Source of the DNA: Pseudomonadota bacterium
GTDB lineage: Bacteria > Pseudomonadota > Alphaproteobacteria > Acetobacterales > Acetobacteraceae
Direction of reading: 5' to 3'
Length of the DNA: 49,719 nucleotides
Assembly (NCBI GenBank): GCA_021780935.1
Contig: JAJXXT010000121.1
Span: 1 to 49,719 of the forward strand
The position numbers were made by a program, and so were the translations under genes. Every line of letters begins with the position of its first letter. Position 1 is the first letter of the stretch. Shown here in pieces: positions 13,851 to 22,610 of the stretch. A model generated the notes under the pieces. That model did not search any database. It saw only the letters and a program-made list of their open reading frames with translations, and was not told where the DNA came from.

Positions 13851-15662
13851 TCAGTAAACGCGCTTCTTGGGGGGGATGACGGAGACATCGTTCGTCAGCG
13901 TCTGCATGCGCACCGGACGATAGGCGAGCGTTACGTCGCCGTCGTCGTTGCACCAGGCGAGCGTGTGCTTCATCCACTCGTGGTCGTCGCGCTCGGGGAA
14001 GTCGTCATGCGCGTGGGCACCGCGGCTCTCGTGGCGCCCCTCGGCGCCGACCATCGTGGTCATCGCGTTGCCCATCAGGTTGTCGAGCTCCAGCGCCTCG
14101 ACGAGATCGGAGTTCCAGATCAGGCCGCGATCGGCAACCGAAACGTCCGCCAGGCCGCGCCAGACCGCGCGCATCTTCTTCACCCCTTCGGTCAGTGACT
14201 TGGCGGTACGAAAAACCGCCGCGTGGGTCTGCATCGTTCGCTGCAGCATGTCGCGCAGGGTGGCGACCCGCGTCGCCCCCTTGGCGTGGCGCGTGGCATC
14301 GAGCCGATCGAGGGAGGCCTCACCGGCGCCCTGCGGCAGCGGCCGCTGGGCCGCGCCCGGCTTCAGCGTCTCCGCCGCGCGATGCGCCGCGGCGCGGCCG
14401 AACACGACGAGGTCGAGCAGCGAGTTGGTGCCCAGCCGGTTGGCGCCGTGGACCGAGACGCAGGCAGCCTCGCCCACCGCCATCAGCCCAGGCACCACCG
14501 CGTCGGGGTCGCTCGCGGTCGGGCGCAGCACCTCGGTCCTCAGATTGGTGGGAATGCCGCCCATATTGTAGTGCACGGTCGGCAGCACCGGGATCGGCGC
14601 CTTCGTCACATCCACGCCCGCGAACACGCGCGCGGTCTCCGAGATGCCCGGCAGGCGTTCGTGCAGCAGGTCGGCACCCAGATGTTCCAGGTGCAGCATG
14701 ATGTGGTCCTTGTGCGGCCCGCAGCCGCGCCCCTCGTTGATCTCAAGGGTCATGGAGCGCGAGACCACGTCGCGGCTCGCCAGGTCCTTCGCGGTCGGCG
14801 CGTAGCGCTCCATGAAGCGCTCGCCGGCGGCGTTGGTGAGATAGCCGCCCTCGCCGCGCGCGCCCTCGGTGATCAGGCAGCCGGCGGGAAAAATGCCGGT
14901 CGGGTGAAACTGCACGAACTCCATGTCCTGGCACGGCAGCCCGGCGCGCAGCACCATGCCGCCGCCATCGCCGGTGCAGGTATGCGCCGAGGTGCAGGAG
15001 AGATAGGCGCGGCCATAGCCGCCGGTCGCGAGCACCACGGTCTGGGCGCGGAAGCGGTGCATCGTGCCGTCTTCCAGGCACCAGGCCATCACGCCGCGGC
15101 AGGCGCCGTCCTCGTCCATGATCAGATCGAGCGCGAAATATTCAACGAAGAACTCGACCTCGTGCTTCAGGCTCTGCTGGTAGAGCGTGTGCAGGATGGC
15201 GTGCCCGGTGCGGTCGGCGGCGGCGCAGGCGCGCTGGGCCGGGCTCTCGCCAAAATTCTTCATGTGCCCGCCGAACGGGCGCTGGTAGATCGTACCGCTT
15301 TCGGTGCGCGAGAACGGCACGCCGAAGTGCTCCAGCTCATAGACCGCAGGGATCGCCTCGCGGCACATGTATTCGATCGCGTCCTGGTCGCCGAGCCAGT
15401 CCGACCCTTTCACGGTGTCGTACATGTGCCAGCGCCAGTCATCCTCGCCCATGTTGCCAAGCGCGGCACCGATGCCGCCCTGCGCCGCGACGGTGTGGCT
15501 GCGGGTGGGGAAGACCTTCGTGATGCACGCGGTCTTGAGCCCCACGGCCCCCATGCCCAGCGTCGCCCGCAATCCGGACCCGCCCGCGCCGACCACCACC
15601 ACGTCATAGGTATGGTCGATCACCTGGTAGGCGCCGCGGGAAGGCTTGCTCATCATGTTCAT
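13851..15662 (-). CDS. sdhA: Succinate dehydrogenase flavoprotein subunit
   Basis: This 603-residue FAD subunit oxidises succinate to fumarate. It has the dinucleotide motif GAGGSG (25-30) and the covalent-FAD histidine His56 in [10 protein letters not shown]. Also visible are the substrate-binding region QFHPTG, HGANRLG and the C-terminal helical domain with [15 protein letters not shown]. It is complete and of standard length, between sdhD and sdhB in the operon. Confidence 0.98.
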   Translation of the reverse strand: MNMMSKPSRGAYQVIDHTYDVVVVGAGGSGLRATLGMGAVGLKTACITKVFPTRSHTVAAQGGIGAALGNMGEDDWRWHMYDTVKGSDWLGDQDAIEYMCREAIPAVYELEHFGVPFSRTESGTIYQRPFGGHMKNFGESPAQRACAAADRTGHAILHTLYQQSLKHEVEFFVEYFALDLIMDEDGACRGVMAWCLEDGTMHRFRAQTVVLATGGYGRAYLSCTSAHTCTGDGGGMVLRAGLPCQDMEFVQFHPTGIFPAGCLITEGARGEGGYLTNAAGERFMERYAPTAKDLASRDVVSRSMTLEINEGRGCGPHKDHIMLHLEHLGADLLHERLPGISETARVFAGVDVTKAPIPVLPTVHYNMGGIPTNLRTEVLRPTASDPDAVVPGLMAVGEAACVSVHGANRLGTNSLLDLVVFGRAAAHRAAETLKPGAAQRPLPQGAGEASLDRLDATRHAKGATRVATLRDMLQRTMQTHAAVFRTAKSLTEGVKKMRAVWRGLADVSVADRGLIWNSDLVEALELDNLMGNAMTTMVGAEGRHESRGAHAHDDFPERDDHEWMKHTLAWCNDDGDVTLAYRPVRMQTLTNDVSVIPPKKRVY

Positions 15663-15711
15663 CGGAACGGCTCCGAAATCGTCAGAGACGGCGCAGCGCG
15701 GGTTTGGCGGG

Positions 15712-16137
15712 TCACCCGGCCAGCGCCATTTTCAGCACCGAGATCGCCGCCAGGATCGCCAGAAGCACGGTCGCAGCCTTCATCGCCAGCAACGCCGCCA
15801 TCCGGCGCGACTCGTTATGGACATAGTCCTCGATCACCACCTGCAAACCCAGCTGCATGTGCTGAAACAGGCAGCCGACCAGCGCCAGCATCAGCGTCGC
15901 CGTCAGCGGCCCGGACACCCATTGCACGATCCCCGCCCGGCTCGCCCCGGCATGCGCGATGACGCCGATGACGAACCACACCGCGAGCGGCACCAGCGCG
16001 ATCGCCGTCAGCCGCTGCGCCCACCAGTGCGCGGAGCCGGACCGAGCCGAGCCGAGCCCACGCGCCCGCCCGAGCATGGAGCGCATGATCGCGGCCTCGT
16101 GCCCGCCAGCCGGCTGGTTGCCTGCCTGGGTGCTCAT
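15712..16137 (-). CDS. sdhD: Succinate dehydrogenase membrane anchor subunit
   Basis: This 141-residue protein has three hydrophobic segments in its last 100 residues. The conserved region around [17 protein letters not shown] matches SdhD hydrophobic anchors. It helps bind heme b and ubiquinone. The ATG at 16137 overlaps the sdhC stop as ATGA, supporting this start. A second Met at 16086 begins [12 protein letters not shown], the commoner SdhD N-terminus, so a shorter product is possible. Confidence 0.9.
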   Translation of the reverse strand: MSTQAGNQPAGGHEAAIMRSMLGRARGLGSARSGSAHWWAQRLTAIALVPLAVWFVIGVIAHAGASRAGIVQWVSGPLTATLMLALVGCLFQHMQLGLQVVIEDYVHNESRRMAALLAMKAATVLLAILAAISVLKMALAG

Positions 16138-16565
16138 CGTGCGGCCACGCCGGCGATCAGGGTCAGCACCGTCAGCACCACCGCGGCGCCGACCGCGAAT
16201 TTGCCCGAGGCGTGAACCGCCGGAAGCTCGAACCCACGCCCGGCATCCCACAGCAGGTGGCGGATGCCGTTGCAGAAATGATACCATAACGCCAGCGTCC
16301 AGCCGGCGATCAGCAGCCAGCCGATGGGCGAACTCATGAATCCCGCGGCCAGCGCGAACGCCGCGCCGGAGCTTGCCGCCGCCGCCAGCCACCACACGAA
16401 CAGCAGCGTGCCGGCGGCGAGCCCGATGCCCGCGATGCGATGCATGATCGAAAGCGTGGAGGTAATCTGCGGCCGGTAGATCTGCAGATGCGGTGACAGC
16501 GGCCGGCGCACCCGCGCCCCCTCGCTGTTGCGCCCGTTCATCAGCGCCTCGCGCATGTCAGCCAT
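16134..16565 (-). CDS. sdhC: Succinate dehydrogenase cytochrome b556 subunit
   Basis: This 143-residue anchor subunit has three membrane segments. The family signatures are RPLSPHLQIYRPQ, SIMHRIAG and the heme-ligand region YHFCNGIRHLLWD. A start at MADMREAL (16565) is chosen; Met at 16556 is an alternative. It is the first gene of sdhCDAB, with an 81-base gap from the SMR gene that holds a candidate promoter. Confidence 0.95.
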   Translation of the reverse strand: MADMREALMNGRNSEGARVRRPLSPHLQIYRPQITSTLSIMHRIAGIGLAAGTLLFVWWLAAAASSGAAFALAAGFMSSPIGWLLIAGWTLALWYHFCNGIRHLLWDAGRGFELPAVHASGKFAVGAAVVLTVLTLIAGVAAR

Positions 16566-16593
16566 CAAACGCAACCCCGTATGTTGCCCCGCG

Positions 16594-16622
16594 GACTTAG
16601 GCACGATTGCGGACGGGGTCAA
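16594..16622 (-). promoter_or_regulatory. Candidate sdhC promoter
   Basis: On the minus strand TTGACC (16622-16617) matches the -35 consensus at five of six positions. It lies 17 bases before TAAGTC (16599-16594), a poor -10 match. Copies of GGGGTTGCG lie on both sides (16570-16578 and 16629-16637). This is a tentative promoter in the gap between the SMR gene and sdhC. Confidence 0.35.
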
Positions 16623-16646
16623 CGCACCCGCAACCCCTCAAGCGCC

Positions 16647-16976
16647 TCAGGACAGCAGCTTGAGCCCCATCACACCGCCGAGGATGAGGGCCAGGCATAG
16701 CAGCCGTGCCACCCCCGCGGGTTCGCCCAGCATCACGATGCCCCAGACGATGCCGCCGGCGGCGCCGATTCCGGTCCACACGGCATAGACCGTGCCCATC
16801 GGCAGCACCCTCAGCGACTGCGACATGAAGAAGAAGGAGAACGCCAGGCTGACGATCACCGCGGCCGAGGGCCCGAGCCGGGTGAACCCGTCGCTCGCCT
16901 TGAGGAAGATGACCCAGACGATCTCCATCGTCCCGGCGCCGAGCAGCCACAGCCAGGCCGCCGCCTGTGCCGACAT
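16647..16976 (-). CDS. SMR-family transporter, Gdx/SugE-type guanidinium exporter
   Basis: This 109-residue protein has four transmembrane segments. The essential acidic residue of the small multidrug resistance family is Glu18 (MEIVW). The sequence AVWTGIGA and the C-terminal GVMGLKLLS are characteristic of the SugE/Gdx branch, characterised members of which export guanidinium in exchange for protons. Such proteins act as antiparallel dimers, and a single gene suffices for Gdx homodimers. It starts two bases after the asd stop, so it is probably co-transcribed with asd. No guanidine riboswitch is visible. Confidence 0.9.
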   Translation of the reverse strand: MSAQAAAWLWLLGAGTMEIVWVIFLKASDGFTRLGPSAAVIVSLAFSFFFMSQSLRVLPMGTVYAVWTGIGAAGGIVWGIVMLGEPAGVARLLCLALILGGVMGLKLLS

Positions 16977-16978
16977 GG

Positions 16979-18019
16979 TCAGGCTGCGTGGCGGGCCAGC
17001 ACACCCTCACCGCGCTTGGCCTGGGCGACCAGAACCTCGGCGATCTGCACCGCGTTCAGCGCCGCCCCCTTGCGTAGATTGTCGGACACACACCAGAAGG
17101 CGAGGCCGTTTTCCACTGTCGGGTCCTCGCGCAGGCGGGAGACGAAGGTCGCGTCCTCGCCCTGGCTTTCCAGCGACGTCATGTAGCCGCCATCCTCGCG
17201 CCGGTCGACCACCTGCACCCCCGGCGCCTCGCGCAGGATCTCGCGCGCCGCCGCCACCGTCACCTTGCGCTCGAACTCCACGTGCACCGCCTCGGCATGG
17301 CCGACGAACACCGGCACGCGCGCGCAGGTCGCGATCACCTTGATGTCGGGGTCAAGGATCTTGCGCGTCTCGGCGACCATCTTCCACTCTTCCTTGGTCG
17401 AGCCGTCATCCATGAAGCGGTCGATATGCGGGATGACGTTGAAGGCGATCTGCTTGGTGAACTGTTCCGTCACGATCGGGTCGCCGACCAGCGAGGCGCG
17501 GGTCTGGGTCATCAGCTCCTCCATCCCCTCCTTCCCGGCGCCGGAGGTGGACTGATACGTCGCCACCACCACGCGCTTGATGCGGAAACGGTCGTGCAGC
17601 GGCTTGAGCGCCACCACCATCTGGATGGTCGAGCAATTGGGATTGGCGATGATGCCGCGCCTGATGCGCCCCAGCGCGTCCGGGTTCACCTCCGGCACCA
17701 CCAGCGGCACATCGGGTTCCATGCGGAACTGGCTGGTGTTGTCGATGACGATGCAGCCCGCCGCCGCCGCGCGTGGCGCGTGCACCGCCGAGACCGCGGC
17801 GCCGGGCGAGAACAGGCCGATATCCCAGCCGGCGAAGTCGAATTTCTCCAGGCTCTGCACGCTGAGCGTCCGCTCGCCCCAGGAGACTTCGTGCCCGACC
17901 GAGCGGCCGGAGGCGAGGGCCGCCACCTCGCGCGCGGGGAATTTCCGCTGCGCCAGCGTCTTCAGTATCTCCCGCCCGACAGCGCCCGTGGCGCCCACCA
18001 CCGCGACCCGATAACTCAT
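16979..18019 (-). CDS. asd: Aspartate-semialdehyde dehydrogenase
   Basis: This 346-residue enzyme makes aspartate semialdehyde from aspartyl phosphate for lysine, diaminopimelate, threonine and methionine synthesis. It has the NADP-binding motif GATGAVG (9-15) and catalytic Cys129 in NPNCST, with SGAGKEGMEEL downstream. GAGG eight bases from the ATG supports the start. dapB and metK, which also draw on this pathway, are elsewhere in the window. Confidence 0.97.
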   Translation of the reverse strand: MSYRVAVVGATGAVGREILKTLAQRKFPAREVAALASGRSVGHEVSWGERTLSVQSLEKFDFAGWDIGLFSPGAAVSAVHAPRAAAAGCIVIDNTSQFRMEPDVPLVVPEVNPDALGRIRRGIIANPNCSTIQMVVALKPLHDRFRIKRVVVATYQSTSGAGKEGMEELMTQTRASLVGDPIVTEQFTKQIAFNVIPHIDRFMDDGSTKEEWKMVAETRKILDPDIKVIATCARVPVFVGHAEAVHVEFERKVTVAAAREILREAPGVQVVDRREDGGYMTSLESQGEDATFVSRLREDPTVENGLAFWCVSDNLRKGAALNAVQIAEVLVAQAKRGEGVLARHAA

Positions 18020-18033
18020 GCGCCGATCCTCGT

Positions 18034-18065
18034 CTGGCGGCGGCGCCCGTCATCGGCACCGCCAG
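18034..18065 (-). promoter_or_regulatory. Inverted repeat in the asd leader
   Basis: CTGGCGG (18034-18040) can pair with CCGCCAG (18059-18065) just upstream of asd. Between the arms is the 13-mer GGCGGCGCCCGTC, also present in the mdh leader. Its function is unknown. Confidence 0.25.
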
Positions 18066-18103
18066 GCACGGGGCACGATGCCGCCGGCCGAATTCGCCCG
18101 GAC

Positions 18104-18517
18104 TTAGCCCCTCGGGGTATTGGCGTCCAGCACCAGTGCCGCCATCTGCCGTGCGGCCAGCGCGGTCGCCTGCCGCTCGATCGCGCGATATCCGGCCACC
18201 AGCGCCGTGCCGGCCGGTGTGAGCCTGGCGCCGCCGCCGCCGGCGCCGCCGGTGGTCGCCACCACCAGCACCGTGCCCATCGCCGCGTTCAGATCCTCCA
18301 CCAGCGCCCAGGCCCGGCGGTAGGACATGCGCAGCGCCCGCCCGCCGGCGGAAATCGAGCCTTCCCGCCCGATCGCCTCCAGCAGCGCGATCTTGCCCGG
18401 CCCCACCCGGCCGCCGCCCGGCAGGTCCACGCGGATCGACAGCCGCAGCGCCTCCCATCCGGCGTCTTGCCGGCCGGTCTCGGCCCGTTTCGGGTCGCCC
18501 TGCTTGCCTCGGGGCAT
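18104..18517 (-). CDS. ModE-like winged-helix transcriptional regulator (DNA-binding domain only)
   Basis: This 137-residue protein matches the N-terminal LysR-like winged helix of ModE: GPGKIALLEAIGREGSIS, then SYRRAWALVEDLN, then the Gly-rich wing and LTPAG. It lacks the C-terminal MOP/TOBE domains that bind molybdate in full-length ModE. AGGTGG precedes the ATG. It diverges from a molybdopterin oxidoreductase gene 65 bases away, so it may regulate that gene; this is inference from context. Confidence 0.85.
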   Translation of the reverse strand: MPRGKQGDPKRAETGRQDAGWEALRLSIRVDLPGGGRVGPGKIALLEAIGREGSISAGGRALRMSYRRAWALVEDLNAAMGTVLVVATTGGAGGGGARLTPAGTALVAGYRAIERQATALAARQMAALVLDANTPRG

Positions 18518-18582
18518 CGCGCCACCTCGCCATGACCATGTCGGTCGTTGCCAATTTCCGGCTGGAATCGCATCCTGCCGCC

Positions 18583-20655
18583 ATGCCGATCAAGAGTTCC
18601 GTCTGCCCGCACGATTGCCCGTCCACCTGCGCGCTCGATGTGGAGGTGACGGAGGATGGCCGCATCGGTGCCGTCCGTGGCGCCGACAACCCCTACACCG
18701 CGGGCGTCGTCTGCGCGAAGGTCGCCCGCTACCGCGAGCGTGTTCACCACCCGGACCGCCTGACCCACCCGCTGCTGCGCACCGGCCCCAAGGGCTCCGG
18801 CCAGTTCCAGCGCATCGGCTGGGACGAGGCGCTCGACCGCACCGCCGCCGCGATGCGCGAGGCCACCCGGCGCCATGGCAGCGAGGCGGTCTGGCCGTAT
18901 TATTTCGCCGGCACCATGGGCCATGTGCAGCGCGACGGCATCAACCGCCTGCGCTTCGAGCATCGGTTTTCCGGCCAGAACCTCACCATCTGCTCCTCCA
19001 TCACCCGGGCGGGCTGGCTCGCCGGCGCCGGCCGCGTCACCGGCAGCGACCCGCGCGAGATGGCGGAAAGCGACCTCATCATCGTCTGGGGCACCAATCC
19101 CGTCGCGACCCAGGTCAACGTGATGACCCATATCGCCCGCGCCCGGAAAGAGCGCGGCGCGAAGCTCGTCGTCGTCGATCCCTACCGCAACGGCACCGCG
19201 GAGGTGGCGGATATTCACCTCGCACCCCGCCCCGCGACCGACGGCGCGCTGGCCTGCGCGGTGATGCACATCGCCTTTCGCGACGGCCACGCCGATCGCG
19301 ACTACATGGCGCGCTACACCGACGACCCGGCGGCGCTGGAGCGCCACCTCGCCACCCGCACGCCGCAATGGGCGAGCGAGATCACCGGGCTTTCGGTCGC
19401 CGAGATCGAGGATTTCGCCCGGCTCTACGGCACCACGGAGCGTGCGTTCATCCGCCTCGGCTATGGCTTCACCCGGGTGCGCAACGGTGCGGCCGCGATG
19501 CACGCCGTCTCCTGCCTGCCCGCCGTCACCGGCAAGTGGCGCCACCGCGGCGGCGGCGCGTTCTGGAATGCGCGGGACCTCTACCATTGGGACAGCCGGC
19601 TGATCTGGGGCTCGGAGATGGCGGACCCCGCGATCCGCACGCTCGACATGTCGCGCATCGGCCCGGTTCTCACCGGCGACCGGCGCGACCTCGGCGAGGG
19701 CCCGCCGGTCACCATGCTGTTCATCCAGAACACGAATCCGGTCGTCGTCGCGCCGGAATCGCAACTCGTGGCGCGCGGCTTCGCCCGCGACGACCTGTTC
19801 ACCGTGGTGCACGAGCAGTTCATGACCGACACCGCGCGCATGGCCGACATCGTCCTGCCCGCGACCATGTTCCTGGAGCACGACGACATCTACGACGCCG
19901 GTGGCCACCCGCATATCCAGATCGGCGCAAAGCTGGTCGAGCCGCCCGGTGAGTGCCGCTCCAACCACGAGGTTCTGCAGGGGCTCGCCAGGCGGCTCGG
20001 CAGCACGCACCGCGCCTGGGACATGACGGCGATGGAGATCATCGACGCGACCCTGCGCGCCAGCGGCTGGCCGGGCGCGGCGGAGGTGCTGGAGAAGCGC
20101 TGGGTGGATGTGCAGACCAGTTTCGAAGACGCGCATTTCCTCAACGGCTTCGGCCACCCCGACGGTAAATTTCGCTTCCGCCCGGACTGGCGGGCGCTCG
20201 GCCCGCTCGGCCACACCATGCCGGAACTGCCGGACCATTTCGCCGTGGAGGATGTGGCGACGACGGAGCGCCCGTTCCGGCTCGTCACCGCCCCGGCGCG
20301 CCAGTTCCTCAACACCTCCTTCACCGAGACACAAGGCTCGCGCCGCCGCGAGGGCAGGCCCTGCGTCATGATCCACCCCGACGATGCCGCGCGCCTCGGT
20401 GTCGGCGAGGGGGACCGGGTCACGCTCGGCAACGCCCGCGGCGAGGTGGTGGTACACGCGAAGATCTTCGACGGGCTCCAGCCGGGCGTGCTGGTGGTCG
20501 AGAGCGTCTGGCCCAACGCGGCATTCGAGGGCGGCATCGGCATCAACGTGCTGACCTCGGCCGAGCCCGCGGCGCCGGCCGGCGGGGCGGTGTTCCACGA
20601 TACCGCGGTCTGGGCGCGCGCCGCCGAGGCGCGGCTGGCGCTGGCGGCGGAGTAG
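18583..20655 (+). CDS. Molybdopterin-dependent oxidoreductase (DMSO reductase superfamily) with N-terminal 4Fe-4S site
   Basis: The product is 690 residues. The N-terminal Mo/W-bis-MGD [4Fe-4S] domain has ligands Cys8, Cys12, Cys16 and Cys44. The molybdopterin oxidoreductase core follows (GWDEALDR, IIVWGTNPV, FIQNTNP, DIVLPATMFLEHDD), then the C-terminal dinucleotide-binding domain (residues about 580-690). The likely metal-ligand region reads TICSSIT around 135-141, so the protein ligand is probably Ser or Cys, not Sec. There is no Tat signal, so it is probably cytoplasmic. The substrate is unknown. Met at 18532 is an alternative start; neither has a clear ribosome binding site. It ends four bases from convergent ampG. 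Confidence 0.88.
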   Translation: MPIKSSVCPHDCPSTCALDVEVTEDGRIGAVRGADNPYTAGVVCAKVARYRERVHHPDRLTHPLLRTGPKGSGQFQRIGWDEALDRTAAAMREATRRHGSEAVWPYYFAGTMGHVQRDGINRLRFEHRFSGQNLTICSSITRAGWLAGAGRVTGSDPREMAESDLIIVWGTNPVATQVNVMTHIARARKERGAKLVVVDPYRNGTAEVADIHLAPRPATDGALACAVMHIAFRDGHADRDYMARYTDDPAALERHLATRTPQWASEITGLSVAEIEDFARLYGTTERAFIRLGYGFTRVRNGAAAMHAVSCLPAVTGKWRHRGGGAFWNARDLYHWDSRLIWGSEMADPAIRTLDMSRIGPVLTGDRRDLGEGPPVTMLFIQNTNPVVVAPESQLVARGFARDDLFTVVHEQFMTDTARMADIVLPATMFLEHDDIYDAGGHPHIQIGAKLVEPPGECRSNHEVLQGLARRLGSTHRAWDMTAMEIIDATLRASGWPGAAEVLEKRWVDVQTSFEDAHFLNGFGHPDGKFRFRPDWRALGPLGHTMPELPDHFAVEDVATTERPFRLVTAPARQFLNTSFTETQGSRRREGRPCVMIHPDDAARLGVGEGDRVTLGNARGEVVVHAKIFDGLQPGVLVVESVWPNAAFEGGIGINVLTSAEPAAPAGGAVFHDTAVWARAAEARLALAAE

Positions 20656-20659
20656 GGCC

Positions 20660-21973
20660 CTACCCCGTCCGTTTCTTCGGCGGCGGATACCGGCGCAGGA
20701 TGATGATCATGAGGATCATCCCCGGCAGCGACGACAGCATCGCCACGCCGTAGAACAGTTTCCACCCCAGCGCAGCGGCCATGAACCCCGAGAGCCCGCC
20801 CAGCGTGCGCGCCGGCAGCGGCGCGATCGAACTCAGCAGCGCGTATTGCGTCGCCGTGAACGCCGGCGCGCAGAGCACCGAGAGATAGGTCAGAAACGCC
20901 GCGTCCGCGAAGCTCTCGATGAAGGATTCCGTGACCGATGTCGCGTAGAGCAGCCCGCGCGCGGGGTGGTAGGCCAGCACCACATACAGCCCCATCAGCG
21001 CCATCTGCAGAAACCCGGTGACGATCAGCGCCGGCCCCAGCCGGATGCGCGCCACCAGCCAGCCGCCGAGCGTGATGCCGGCGAGCGAGGCCGGCAGCGC
21101 CAGCGGCCCGGTCGCCAGCGCCACGGCCGCGCGGTTGAACCCCAGCGCCTGGTAGAACGGCGCCAGCATCACCCCGGCGAACGCCTCGCCGAGCTTGAAC
21201 AGCCCGACATAGCCCAGCATCACCCACGCGCCGCGCCGCGAGACGAACTCCCTGAGCGGCTCCACCACCCCCTCGCGCAGCCGTGCGGCGAAGCCGTGCC
21301 GGTGCTGCATCGCCGGCCCTTCGGGTTCCGGCGCGAACCACGTGACGAGCATGCAGGCCAGCATCAGGGCCGCCATCGCCAGCAGCGAGCCGCGCCAGCC
21401 CAGCACACCCGCGAGCATGATCGCCCCGCTGCCGGAAACCAGCATCGCCGCGCGGTACCCCCAGACATAGGCGGCCGTCGCCACCCCCAGTCGCGACGCC
21501 GGGAAGGTCTCGATGCGCCAGGCATCGATGGCGATGTCCTGTGTGGCGGAGAAAAACGCCACCAGCGCCCCGGCCGCGAACACCGGCAGCATGTTGCCGG
21601 TGGGGTTGCCCATTGCGAGCCAGAGGATCGCCGCCGCCACCAGCGGCTGCGCGGTGAGCAGCCAGGCCCGCCGGCGGCCCAGCCCCGGCAGCGGCACCAC
21701 CTGGTCGAGCAGCGGCGCCCAGAGGAATTTCAGCAGATAGGCGAGGCCGAGATTGGCGGTGAGCCCGACCAGGCCCAGCGCCACGTGCTGCTCGGACAGC
21801 CAGTAGCGCAGCGTGAAGCCCGACAGCGAAAGCGGCAGGCCGCTGGCGAAGCCGAGCAGCGTCATGATGGTAAGATCCCGGGCTCCGCCCGAACCCGGAT
21901 TTCCCGGTCGGGCCGCGCCCGAGCCCGCTGGAGCCCCGGTCCCCGGACCCGCTATCTTTGCCGTCGCATCCAT
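20660..21973 (-). CDS. ampG: AmpG-type muropeptide permease (MFS)
   Basis: This 437-residue protein has about 12 transmembrane segments. The AmpG signature appears near residue 37-60 (TLLGFASGLPLSL), with LKFLWAPLLD and ATQDIAIDAWRIE following. AmpG imports anhydromuropeptides for peptidoglycan recycling. The first 33 residues are a Gly/Ala/Pro-rich cytoplasmic extension; the hydrophobic core is standard. No beta-lactamase or ampR is adjacent. Confidence 0.9.
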   Translation of the reverse strand: MDATAKIAGPGTGAPAGSGAARPGNPGSGGARDLTIMTLLGFASGLPLSLSGFTLRYWLSEQHVALGLVGLTANLGLAYLLKFLWAPLLDQVVPLPGLGRRRAWLLTAQPLVAAAILWLAMGNPTGNMLPVFAAGALVAFFSATQDIAIDAWRIETFPASRLGVATAAYVWGYRAAMLVSGSGAIMLAGVLGWRGSLLAMAALMLACMLVTWFAPEPEGPAMQHRHGFAARLREGVVEPLREFVSRRGAWVMLGYVGLFKLGEAFAGVMLAPFYQALGFNRAAVALATGPLALPASLAGITLGGWLVARIRLGPALIVTGFLQMALMGLYVVLAYHPARGLLYATSVTESFIESFADAAFLTYLSVLCAPAFTATQYALLSSIAPLPARTLGGLSGFMAAALGWKLFYGVAMLSSLPGMILMIIILRRYPPPKKRTG

Positions 21974-22028
21974 ACGCGCGACACTACGGGGCCCGCACCG
22001 ATTTCGGCTACATCAGGAGAGAGACGCC

Positions 22029-22598
22029 ATGACCCCGCCGGACGCCGCCCTGGCTTTTCGCGCCATGGCCCATAACAACGCCTGGGCCAACCACCGGCTG
22101 CTCACCGCTTGCGGCCGGCTGACGCAGGAGGAGTTCGACGCGACGCGCACCAGCTTCTTCCCCAGCCTGCGTGCCACGTTCAACCACATCCTGACGGTCG
22201 ATCTCTTCTACATCGACGCGATGGAGGGCGGCCGCCTCGGCCCGCTGGCATGGGAAGACCCGGAACCGTGCAAGACCATGGCCGATCTGCATCCGCGCCA
22301 GGCGGCACTGGACCGCCGCCTCATCGCCGTGACCGAGGCGCTCGGCGCCGGCGGCCTCGCCCGCATCGTCGACGTCCATCGCGCCACGCGCATCCAGCAC
22401 GAGCGACTGGACCGGCTGCTGCTGCACCTGTTCGAGCACCAGATCCACCATCGCGGCCAGGCCCACGCCATGCTCAGCGGCACAAGCGTGGCCCCGCCCC
22501 AGCTCGACGAGTTTTTCTCCGAGGGCGAGGCGAACCTGCGCGCCGCCGAGTTCGCCGAGCTTGGCTGGACCGAGGCCATGATCTGGGGCGGCGAGTAG
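22029..22598 (+). CDS. DinB family protein
   Basis: This 189-residue four-helix-bundle protein has the DinB metal triad His53, His137 and His141 (FNHIL and HQIHH). The family includes damage-inducible proteins and thiol S-transferases; the specific reaction is unknown. AGGAGAG seven to twelve bases upstream supports the ATG at 22029. It is followed 12 bases later by the proline-racemase-like gene, suggesting a two-gene unit. Confidence 0.87.
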   Translation: MTPPDAALAFRAMAHNNAWANHRLLTACGRLTQEEFDATRTSFFPSLRATFNHILTVDLFYIDAMEGGRLGPLAWEDPEPCKTMADLHPRQAALDRRLIAVTEALGAGGLARIVDVHRATRIQHERLDRLLLHLFEHQIHHRGQAHAMLSGTSVAPPQLDEFFSEGEANLRAAEFAELGWTEAMIWGGE

Positions 22599-22610
22599 GA
22601 CGAGCCGGCC

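Noticed and set aside
14223..15962. 579-codon open frame on the plus strand
   Set aside because: It is antisense to sdhA and sdhD, with no domain and no ribosome binding site context.
18020..18103. Guanidine riboswitch upstream of the asd-SMR unit
   Set aside because: The region lacks ACGR-loop hairpin pairs or an ykkC-like core. It shows only a GC-rich inverted repeat.
18289..20598. 769-codon open frame on the minus strand
   Set aside because: It is antisense to the molybdopterin oxidoreductase, whose own frame has clear motifs. This one shows only composition-driven repeats of Ala, Arg, Asp and Val.
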